Assembly: GCA_020846515.1 (NCBI GenBank) | Contig: JADLDX010000002.1 | Coordinates: 1 to 6,590, forward strand | Direction: 5' to 3' | DNA from: Pirellulaceae bacterium | GTDB taxonomy: Bacteria > Planctomycetota > Planctomycetia > Pirellulales > Pirellulaceae | Length of the DNA stretch: 6,590 bases | Part shown: piece after piece, positions 1 through 6,352 of the stretch | Layout: each line of letters starts with the position of its first letter | Position numbering within the stretch: position 1 is the stretch's first letter | Notes under the pieces: generated by a model | Database searches by the model: none | What the model was told of the DNA's origin: nothing | The model's input: only the letters and a program-made list of their open reading frames with translations | Translations under genes and position numbers: made by a program

Positions 1-1
1 A

Positions 2-2098
2 CCACCGGGTGCTAACACAGGTGCTAACACAGGTGCAAACATAGATGAATCAACTAAGTCGAGTGTCGAAGGTATCGATAGCACTTCCCTGGTTCAACTG
101 CTCGAATACGAACTGAAGTCGACTCGCGAGGAGCTTCAGAACACCATCGAGGAAATGGAAAGTGCCAACGAGGAACTCCAGTCGTCCAATGAGGAATTAG
201 AGTCGTCCAAAGAAGAGTTGCAGTCTCTGAATGAGGAGTTGAGCACGGTCAATTGTCAACTACTGGAAAAAGTTGGCGAATTGGATGAATCCAATTACGA
301 AATCACAAACTTGATGACCAGCACCGAGATCGCCACACTGTACCTGGACGATCATTTGCGAATCAAACGGTTTACTCATCCCACGATCGCTCTCTTTAGC
401 CTCGTACCATCGGATAAAGGCCGGGACATCCGAGGGTTCGCATCGCAGATCGTGGATAACAAGTTATTGGAGGAGTGCCAATATGTGCTTCAGAAACAAG
501 AGCTTGTCGAAACAGAAATCTTCACTAGTGACAATCGTTGCTTTCTTCGCAGAATTTTGCCCTTTCGTAAGGCCGATCATGAAACAGAAGGCGTCGTGGT
601 TACTTATGTTGATTTGACGGCCATCAAACGCGCGGAGGCTCAGCAACGCGAGCGCGATGCCTGTTTCCGTCAGATCTTCGAGCACGCCGCCACAGGGATA
701 GCCATCGGCAGCTTGGACGGCCTTTTTGAAACTTGCAATCCAGCGTATTGTGAGCTCCTGGGTTATTCCGAAGCAGAACTTCGACACACGCACCTTCTCT
801 CCCTGGTTCATCCCGACGATCAGGCTCGCAATCGCGAGGCCCTCCGCACGTTAAAAGCCGGCGAAGTGTTCCAGTTTGAAATTGAGAGCCGATATCTCCA
901 TAAGAATGGCTCTGTGGTTTGGGTACGAAAAATTGGCTCCGTTCTGCCGGATGGATCAGGCAAAGCCAGCAACTTGCTGATCCTGGTCACCAACGTTTCC
1001 GTCCAGCACCAGGCTCTCGAAGCTTTGCGACAAAGCGAAGAGCGCAATCTGGCGATACTCAAAACGGCATCCGATGCCATTATCACCATCAGCAACCAAG
1101 GCCTCATCGACAGTGTGAATCAGTCGACGGAAGCGATGTTTGGCTACTCCAGTTCGGAACTGATTGGCCAGAACGTCAGCTTGCTGATGCCGCTGCCGTT
1201 CAGCAAGGAACATGATGGCTATATCCAGCGATTCCTGACCACCAACGAGCCCCATATCATCGGTACGGGACGAGAAGTTGTCTGTCGCCGCAAGGATGGA
1301 AGTGTCTTCCCGGCCGATCTGGCCGTTAACCAAGTCGATCATCTTGGACTATTCACTGGCGTGCTGCGCGATATCTCCAGTCGCAAAGAAATGCAAAAAC
1401 ACATTCTGGAAATAGCGGAAAATGAACAACGTCGTATTGGTTTAGAATTGCATGATGGAACGCAACAAGAACTAACAGGCCTCTCTCTGTTCGCCAACGC
1501 ACTACTGGAAAGCATCGAAAATGCGATTCCGTCAGACGCCGGCGGCGAGCCTGGTTGGGCATTTAAAACTAGCAGCTACGAGCGTCTCAAGGGTACGGCT
1601 GGACTCTTGTCGAAACGACTGGCCGAAACCAATCAACATGTGCGCGACTTGGCTCACGGAATCGTGCCCGTCCAAATTGATTCCGAAGGCTTGAGATCCG
1701 CTTTGGTTGAACTTGCCAACTCAGTAAATTCGGATGCAAAAATCAATTGCACTTTTGAATGCGAGGGCGATTTTTCCATTCCCAATAATTCGACAGCTAC
1801 GCACCTTTATCGCATCGCCCAAGAAGCAATTAACAATGCGCTGCGACATGGATCAGCCGACCGCATACGCATTAGCCTTTCACTGCAAGGAGATGAGATC
1901 GCCCTTGAAATAAGTGACAATGGTGTTGGCTTCAATAGCCAAACCCAATCTAGTGTCGGAATGCCAGCCAAAGGCATGGGCATGCGGACGATGGAATACC
2001 GTGCCAGCCTGATTGGGGGACGAGTCCATATTCAACAAGGTCTGGAAGGTGGAACCTTAGTACGCTGCGAAATCTCAAAGAGAGGGGATAGTTTATGA
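2..2098 (+). CDS. CheB/CheR-type multi-PAS sensor histidine kinase, 3' part (5' end outside window)
   Basis: The frame is open from base 2, so the ATG at 155 is internal and at least 698 residues are visible. Counting from that ATG, the order is: a Glu-rich coiled coil with repeated NEEL/KEEL blocks (about 1-45, extending upstream); a PAS_10-like domain (about 50-158); a PAS domain (about 168-290); a second, FixL-like PAS (about 293-410); a HisKA_3 dimerisation domain with ELHDG and phospho-acceptor His433; and a HATPase with N-box (551-566), DNGVGF (588-593) and a GMGMRTM glycine loop. The coiled coil followed by PAS_10 is typical of proteins with N-terminal CheB methylesterase and CheR methyltransferase domains, so these are expected in the missing part. 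No membrane segment is seen, so it is probably cytosolic. It should autophosphorylate and pass phosphate to the overlapping NarL-type regulator. Kinase identity is sure; the CheB/CheR part is inferred. Confidence 0.93.
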   Translation, partial: PPGANTGANTGANIDESTKSSVEGIDSTSLVQLLEYELKSTREELQNTIEEMESANEELQSSNEELESSKEELQSLNEELSTVNCQLLEKVGELDESNYEITNLMTSTEIATLYLDDHLRIKRFTHPTIALFSLVPSDKGRDIRGFASQIVDNKLLEECQYVLQKQELVETEIFTSDNRCFLRRILPFRKADHETEGVVVTYVDLTAIKRAEAQQRERDACFRQIFEHAATGIAIGSLDGLFETCNPAYCELLGYSEAELRHTHLLSLVHPDDQARNREALRTLKAGEVFQFEIESRYLHKNGSVVWVRKIGSVLPDGSGKASNLLILVTNVSVQHQALEALRQSEERNLAILKTASDAIITISNQGLIDSVNQSTEAMFGYSSSELIGQNVSLLMPLPFSKEHDGYIQRFLTTNEPHIIGTGREVVCRRKDGSVFPADLAVNQVDHLGLFTGVLRDISSRKEMQKHILEIAENEQRRIGLELHDGTQQELTGLSLFANALLESIENAIPSDAGGEPGWAFKTSSYERLKGTAGLLSKRLAETNQHVRDLAHGIVPVQIDSEGLRSALVELANSVNSDAKINCTFECEGDFSIPNNSTATHLYRIAQEAINNALRHGSADRIRISLSLQGDEIALEISDNGVGFNSQTQSSVGMPAKGMGMRTMEYRASLIGGRVHIQQGLEGGTLVRCEISKRGDSL
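8..43 (+). repeat. In-frame 12-bp tandem repeat (3 units) coding for GANT
   Basis: The unit GGTGCTAACACA occurs at 8-19 and 20-31 and, with two changes, at 32-43. It codes for Gly-Ala-Asn-Thr twice and then Gly-Ala-Asn-Ile. It lies just before the coiled coil, in what is probably a flexible linker between the missing N-terminal domains and the PAS region. Because the unit is a multiple of three, changes in copy number would keep the reading frame. Confidence 0.85.
2081..2087 (+). promoter_or_regulatory. Shine-Dalgarno-like site for the LuxR-type regulator
   Basis: The purine run AGAGGGG lies 7 nt before the ATG at 2095 and 10 nt before the second ATG at 2098, inside the last codons of the kinase. 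It is the clearest ribosome-binding site in the window. With the ATGA overlap it suggests translational coupling of kinase and regulator. It fits either adjacent ATG and slightly favours 2095. Confidence 0.55.
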
Positions 2099-2757
2099 TG
2101 ACCAAAATTCTTTCGCCTGCCCGAATATTGATCGTAGATGACCATTCGATGGTTCGGGAAGGGTTGCGACTGCGTATATCCGCATTCGCGGATCTCGAAG
2201 TTTGTGGAGAAGCCACCACTGAAGATGAGGCCATGTCACTGATCGCGGAAACCTCACCGCAGTTGATCATCATCGACATATCGCTCAAAGCCGGACACGG
2301 TATCGAACTGATCAAGCGAGTAAAAGCGGGATACCCGAAAATCAAGATGCTCGTGTCGTCTGGCTTTCAAGAATCGCTTTATGCCGAACGTGCCCTGCGC
2401 GCCGGAGCAATGGGTTATCTGAATAAACAAGATTCTGGCGAGAAAGTGATTGAAGCGATTCGCACTGTCCTGCGCGGTGAGCGTTATGTCAGTCCCGAAA
2501 TCACTCGACGATTGGTCTCTCAAGCGCTGGGCAATCGGTGCGAATCCATGCAACCCATCGATCTGCTAACGGATCGTGAACTGGAAATCTTTCGCATGAT
2601 CGGTAAAGGGCAGACCAGCGGTGCCATCGCCCACGACCTGTTGCTGAGCACGCACACCATCGATACTCATCGCGAAAACATCAAGCGCAAACTGGGACTG
2701 AAAAACGCGGCTGAACTGAACCGAGATGCTGTCCAGTTCGTGCTGGAAAATAGCTGA
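2095..2757 (+). CDS. NarL/FixJ-family response regulator (receiver + LuxR-type HTH)
   Basis: This 220-residue DNA-binding response regulator is complete. The receiver domain (about 10-127) has the acidic pair Asp15-Asp16, phospho-acceptor Asp61, the conserved Ser at 88 and Lys111. A linker leads to a LuxR/GerE helix-turn-helix (about 157-217) starting at LTDRELEIF, with the recognition region around STHTIDTHRENIKRKLGL. Length and order are normal for the family. The start codon overlaps the kinase stop as ATGA, with a good ribosome-binding site, and the upstream kinase has a HisKA_3 domain, the usual partner of NarL-type regulators, so they are very likely a cognate pair. A second ATG directly follows the first, so the start could be one codon later. 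The target genes cannot be told from the sequence. No residue expected for phosphorylation is missing. Confidence 0.96.
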   Translation: MMTKILSPARILIVDDHSMVREGLRLRISAFADLEVCGEATTEDEAMSLIAETSPQLIIIDISLKAGHGIELIKRVKAGYPKIKMLVSSGFQESLYAERALRAGAMGYLNKQDSGEKVIEAIRTVLRGERYVSPEITRRLVSQALGNRCESMQPIDLLTDRELEIFRMIGKGQTSGAIAHDLLLSTHTIDTHRENIKRKLGLKNAAELNRDAVQFVLENS

Positions 2758-2770
2758 CGAGCACGTTTTA

Positions 2771-2827
2771 GCTATTAGCGATTAGCTATTAGCTATTAGC
2801 TCCTAACTCCTAACTCCTAACTCCTAG
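2771..2827. repeat. Two adjacent heptanucleotide tandem arrays
   Basis: Four units of GCTATTA (2771-2798, the second unit being GCGATTA) plus a GC remnant are followed directly by three exact units of TCCTAAC (2801-2821) and a partial fourth (2822-2827). Both arrays have a 7-bp period but different units. They lie in the 110-bp spacer between two convergent regulator genes and are not in a coding frame. Confidence 0.88.
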
Positions 2828-2846
2828 TGCTTAGTGAGTTGAGGAG
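2814..2846. terminator. Imperfect hairpin between convergent genes, possible terminator
   Basis: The arms CTCCT-AACTC-CTA (2814-2826) can pair with TAG-GAGTT-AGGAG (2832-2846). This gives 13 pairs with two single-base bulges (T2835, G2841) and a GTGCT loop. It lies between the stop codons of two converging genes, where a bidirectional terminator would be useful. There is no T-tract on either strand; a G-rich run follows on the + strand. Pairing is seen directly, but terminator function is only a guess. Confidence 0.3.
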
Positions 2847-2867
2847 GGTGGGGGGAGAATTCTCGGC

Positions 2868-3581
2868 TTACTGGTGTTCTGGTTTACTGTCGTAGCGGTA
2901 GCCTATACCGTGCACGGTTTGGATGATGGCCGGATGTTTGGGATCTTGTTCGATGCGTTTACGCAACTGCGAAACATGTTGATCTAACGTACGGCTGGTC
3001 GGGAGATACTCTTGTCCCCAAGCGTGATTCATCAGGCGATTGCGATCGACCACCTGGCCGGCTTCGACAAACAACAGCTGTAAGATTTTGATTTCTCGTA
3101 AAGTCAGATCGAGCCAATGTTCGCCGCGTCGGGCGCGAAGTTGGCGTGGGTGTATTTCCAGATCGTGCATGGAAAAGGCGGCAGTGCTATCGGGACTGGG
3201 GCCTGATGGAGACGACAAGCAGCGGCGAGCCACCGCGCGCATGCGAGCCAACACCTCTTTGACACCGAACGGTTTGACGATGTAGTCATCGCCGCCAAGC
3301 TCCAGCCCCACCACCTTGTCCGCCTCTTCACCTTTGGCCGTCAGAAAGATGATGGGGACGTGAGGATCGATAGCTCGAATACGACGGCAGACCTCATAGC
3401 CATTCATTTCGGGCATCATGACATCCAGGCAAACAAAGTTGGGACGATGTTGCTCGAACAAATGGCAAGCTTTCCGGCCATCAGCGGCTTGCAGGCAGGC
3501 AAAACCTTCGACGCTAAGAACCTCGATCAAGCCGCGACGGGTAACCGTATCATCTTCGGCAACCAGTACCAGCAATTGCAT
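2868..3581 (-). CDS. OmpR/PhoB-family response regulator (receiver + winged helix)
   Basis: This 237-residue transcription regulator has a receiver domain (about 3-117) with acidic residues Glu9-Asp10-Asp11, phospho-acceptor Asp53 in LDVMMPEMNG, Thr81 and Lys103 in the KPF motif. A winged-helix DNA-binding domain (about 137-233) follows, with the family signature LTLREIKIL, the recognition-helix region around TSRTLDQHVSQLRKRI, and the terminal wing VHGIGYRYD. Length is normal and all phosphorylation residues are present. The start gives the standard MQLLVLVAEDD opening, although no strong Shine-Dalgarno site precedes it. No histidine kinase is adjacent on this strand, so it is an orphan within the window. 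It is convergent with the LuxR-type regulator and divergent from hemQ, so it could act on the shared 171-bp upstream region. That is inferred from position only. Confidence 0.95.
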   Translation of the reverse strand: MQLLVLVAEDDTVTRRGLIEVLSVEGFACLQAADGRKACHLFEQHRPNFVCLDVMMPEMNGYEVCRRIRAIDPHVPIIFLTAKGEEADKVVGLELGGDDYIVKPFGVKEVLARMRAVARRCLSSPSGPSPDSTAAFSMHDLEIHPRQLRARRGEHWLDLTLREIKILQLLFVEAGQVVDRNRLMNHAWGQEYLPTSRTLDQHVSQLRKRIEQDPKHPAIIQTVHGIGYRYDSKPEHQ

Positions 3582-3633
3582 CAGTCAACTCGCAAGAATG
3601 TTGGAATCAGCGTAAAATGGTGTTCTCATACGG

Positions 3634-3690
3634 CCGGTAGGCTCCAGGCAAACCGATACGCTCCAGGCAAACCGGTACGCTCCAGGCAAA
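3634..3690. repeat. Three abutting 19-bp direct repeats in the divergent spacer
   Basis: The units lie at 3634-3652, 3653-3671 and 3672-3690. The third reads CCGGTACGCTCCAGGCAAA, and the other two differ from it by one base each, within the first seven positions. The last 12 bases, GCTCCAGGCAAA, are the same in all three. The array is 53 bp upstream of the regulator start and 62 bp upstream of the hemQ ATG. It could be a set of regulator binding sites or a simple minisatellite; sequence alone does not decide. Confidence 0.85.
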
Positions 3691-3752
3691 GTTGAGCCTG
3701 ACGACCGCTGGCGTAGACCCTGTTTTAACATGTGGCGAAAGAAACTCCTACG

Positions 3753-4601
3753 ATGAATGCTCCCTCCGTTCGACCATCCGAGTTACCGGCTCCTTCGCTG
3801 GTTCCGGTTCAAGGTTGGCATTGCACCCATACTTTTTATCGCATCCATCGTGGCGTCTGGCAAACACTGGGTGCCGAAGCCCGGGCACAAGGCCTGGCGG
3901 CGATGGCGGCTGCTCTGGATCCTCAAGCATCCGGAGCGCCGTCGCGTTTGCAAAGTTTCGTCGTCAGTGGCCATAAAGCCGATTTCGGAACGGTCGCCTT
4001 GGACGGAGATCCCTTGAAGATCGACGGTATTCATCAAGCATTGCTGTCCAGCCCGATTGGACCGGCGCTTGAACCGGTCTACTCCTTTGTGTCCCTGACC
4101 GAAATTTCGGAATATGTACCTAGCGTCGAACAATACGCTGATCGTTTAAAGGCCAGCGGTGAAGATGCGACATCACCAGGCTTTGCGGCCAAAGTGGCCG
4201 CGTACGAAAAGCGGCTGCCGATGATGAACGAGCAGCGCATTGCCCCCGAGCTGCCGAACTGGCCGGCTCTGTGCTTTTATCCGATGAACAAAAGTCGCGT
4301 GGTGGGGGCGAACTGGTTCATCACACCGTTCTCGCATCGCAATGCGATGATGGCCGAACATGCGCAGAGCGGGATGAGTTTCGCCGGTCGCGTCAGCCAG
4401 GTTGTTACCACCTCGGTTGGTTTGGACGATTGGGAATGGGGTGTGACGCTGTGGGCGCGCAATCCGCAATACTTGAAGGATATTGTGTATCGCATGCGTT
4501 TTGACGAAGCTAGTGCCAAGTACGGTGAATTCGGGCCATTCTATGTCGGTTATGTCATGACGGCCGATCAGATTGCCGACCATTGCCGACTACGCGGTTG
4601 A
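3753..4601 (+). CDS. hemQ: HemQ, coproheme decarboxylase (chlorite dismutase family)
   Basis: HemQ oxidatively removes two propionate carboxyls from coproheme III, using H2O2, to give heme b at the end of the coproporphyrin-dependent pathway in the cytosol. In this 282-residue protein the GWHCTHTFYRI opening and YSFVSLTEISEY belong to the N-terminal half of the chlorite-dismutase-like fold. The C-terminal half carries YPMNKSR with the likely catalytic Tyr176 and Met178, EHAQSG with the likely heme-ligand His203, VSQ with Gln216, then LDDWEWGVTLW and MRFDEASAKYGEFGPF. This closely follows the Bacillus-type enzyme rather than true chlorite dismutases. The usual HGxxGR around the His reads HAQSGM here, a small departure. 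An in-frame GTG at 3732 would add seven residues; the ATG is preferred although neither has a clear ribosome-binding site. nadB follows 92 bp downstream. Annotations such as 'heme-dependent peroxidase' refer to the same family. Confidence 0.93.
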   Translation: MNAPSVRPSELPAPSLVPVQGWHCTHTFYRIHRGVWQTLGAEARAQGLAAMAAALDPQASGAPSRLQSFVVSGHKADFGTVALDGDPLKIDGIHQALLSSPIGPALEPVYSFVSLTEISEYVPSVEQYADRLKASGEDATSPGFAAKVAAYEKRLPMMNEQRIAPELPNWPALCFYPMNKSRVVGANWFITPFSHRNAMMAEHAQSGMSFAGRVSQVVTTSVGLDDWEWGVTLWARNPQYLKDIVYRMRFDEASAKYGEFGPFYVGYVMTADQIADHCRLRG

Positions 4602-4693
4602 AACGAGCCATGCTCAGCCCATCCACTACTTGAAATTGGGTTAGCTCTGTCGGCTGTTCGTTCCGAAGCTACCCTCTCTGACAAAGTTGCACC

Positions 4694-6352
4694 ATGGATT
4701 TAAGTGTGGCCACTGGCAAGACCTCACCCGACATTACCGCGCTGGGGCCCCAGTCGCCGCGTTACCTGGTACCGTTCGCTCCGAAAGAGCTAGCGCACTA
4801 TTTCACCGACGTCCTGATCATCGGCGGTGGATTGGCTGGCCTGCGCGCGGCCAACGAGATGCAGCCCGGCGTGCGCTGCCTGGTGGTCACCAAGGATGCG
4901 ATTCAAGAGAGCAATAGCAACTACGCGCAAGGTGGCATTGCCAGCGTCTGGGATCCGGAAGATCGTTTCGAGGATCACGTACGCGACACCTTAACTGCAG
5001 GCGGCAGTTTATGCGATCCAGTCATCGTCGACACCGTGGTGCGCGAAGCACCGCAACGCGTGCTGGAGCTGATCCAATGGGGCACACGCTTCGATGAGCA
5101 TGATGGCGAGTTGATGCTGGGACGCGAAGGCGGTCATTCCCATCAACGGATCGTCCACGCGCTCGGGGATGCGACTGGGCGCGAAGTCATGCGGGCGGTG
5201 ATTGAACGTACGCGAGCTAGCGGTCGTGTCACCATTTGGGAACAAACCTTTACGATCGACTTGTTGACCGAAGATGGCGTCTGTCGCGGCGCGCTGGTGG
5301 CTCGTGCCGATGGCCAACCGGTTTTATTGTGGGCCAAACAAACCATTCTCTGCAGCGGCGGATGTGGCCAGATCTATCGCGAATCGACCAACCCGCGCGT
5401 GGCCACCGGTGACGGCCATGCCTTGGCCTATCGCGCCGGTGCTGAACTGCGCGATATGGAGTTCATGCAGTTCCATCCGACGGTGCTGTATATTGCCGGC
5501 AGTTCGCGGACATTGATTACCGAAGCGACCCGCGGCGCCGGTGCGCATTTGATTGATGTCCACGGCTATCGCTTTATGCAGGACTACGATCAGCGATTGG
5601 AATTGGCGCCGCGCGATATCGTGAGCCAATCGATCGTGACGCAGATGGAAAAAACGCAGCACTCATGTGTTTACCTTTCGCTGCAGCATCTCGATCCTGT
5701 CAAAGTGCGCGAAGAGTTTCCTGGTTTCGCGCAAGCCTGCCGCAAATTCGATCTGGATATCACGCGCGATCGCATTCCAGTACGACCCGGTGCGCATTAC
5801 ATGATCGGTGGCGTGGTAGTGGACATGGATGGCCGTACATCGGTAGATGGTTTGTGGGCGGCCGGCGAGGTCACGAGTACTGGCTTGCACGGCGCGAACC
5901 GTTTGGCATCCAATAGTTTATTGGAAGGACTCGTATTCGGTGCGCGCGTCGGCCAAATGGCCAGCCAGGCTGCCGCGAAGATGCCCGATGACTTTCGTGT
6001 CCCCAAATTGAACAATGAACCCACGGTAGTTGATGGACAAACACTGGACATCTCGGACATTCGCAACGCATTGCAGAGTTTGATGTGGCGATTGGTGGGC
6101 GTGCAGCGGCGGGCTGACCGATTGGAAGAGGCCCTAGGCGCTATACAGTCCTACAGCCGTTACGTGCTGACGTACAATTTCCAATCGGAAGCAGGTTGGG
6201 AACTTCAGAACATGATCACAGTTGCGCACTTGATGGCCCAAGCCGCTCTGGCCCGCACTGAATCGCGTGGCACTCATCTCCGCACCGACTATCCCAAGCT
6301 AGATGAAGCAAACTGGCATCGGCATCTAAAATTCATTCGACCAATCGTTTAA
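4694..6352 (+). CDS. nadB: L-aspartate oxidase
   Basis: NadB oxidises L-aspartate to iminoaspartate with FAD, passing electrons to O2 (giving H2O2) or fumarate. NadA then makes quinolinate for de novo NAD synthesis. The 552-residue protein has the dinucleotide-binding VLIIGGGLAGLRAA (40-53), SNSNYAQGGIA (73-83), REGGHSHQRI (144-153), a second FAD segment LCSGGCGQIY (219-228), and active-site regions MQFHPT (His261), TEATRGAGA, APRDIV (Arg307), GAHYMIGGV (His368) and GANRLASNSLLEGLVFG (Arg403). The C-terminal helical region (about 455-530) is complete, so it is a full-length enzyme. These motifs fit NadB better than succinate dehydrogenase flavoprotein. The ATG at 4694 is the first after an in-frame stop at 4679 and has no clear ribosome-binding site. 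It leaves about 21 residues before the conserved PRYLVPF. The last codons and the stop lie inside a tandem repeat that continues downstream. Confidence 0.96.
   Translation: MDLSVATGKTSPDITALGPQSPRYLVPFAPKELAHYFTDVLIIGGGLAGLRAANEMQPGVRCLVVTKDAIQESNSNYAQGGIASVWDPEDRFEDHVRDTLTAGGSLCDPVIVDTVVREAPQRVLELIQWGTRFDEHDGELMLGREGGHSHQRIVHALGDATGREVMRAVIERTRASGRVTIWEQTFTIDLLTEDGVCRGALVARADGQPVLLWAKQTILCSGGCGQIYRESTNPRVATGDGHALAYRAGAELRDMEFMQFHPTVLYIAGSSRTLITEATRGAGAHLIDVHGYRFMQDYDQRLELAPRDIVSQSIVTQMEKTQHSCVYLSLQHLDPVKVREEFPGFAQACRKFDLDITRDRIPVRPGAHYMIGGVVVDMDGRTSVDGLWAAGEVTSTGLHGANRLASNSLLEGLVFGARVGQMASQAAAKMPDDFRVPKLNNEPTVVDGQTLDISDIRNALQSLMWRLVGVQRRADRLEEALGAIQSYSRYVLTYNFQSEAGWELQNMITVAHLMAQAALARTESRGTHLRTDYPKLDEANWHRHLKFIRPIV

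Noticed and set aside
155..157. ATG as the start of the histidine kinase
   Set aside because: The frame is open upstream to the window edge and codes for coiled-coil sequence continuous with the downstream part, so this Met is internal.
3634..3690. Plasmid-type replication iterons
   Set aside because: Period and number would fit, but there is no Rep gene or AT-rich region, and the surrounding genes are chromosomal housekeeping types.
3692..3719. Sigma-70 promoter for hemQ (TTGAGC, 16 nt, TAGACC)
   Set aside because: The -10 match is only three of six and the -35 four of six. Similar matches occur by chance, so it is not listed as a feature.
4572..4590. Tandem ATTGCCGAC pair at the end of hemQ
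   Set aside because: Only two short copies within coding sequence; this can be chance codon use in the C-terminal tail.
4630..4660. Promoter in the hemQ-nadB gap starting at TTGAAA
   Set aside because: No acceptable -10 box lies at the right distance.
5009..5662. Minus-strand open frames inside nadB
   Set aside because: They are antisense to a complete, strongly conserved enzyme and show no recognisable domain.
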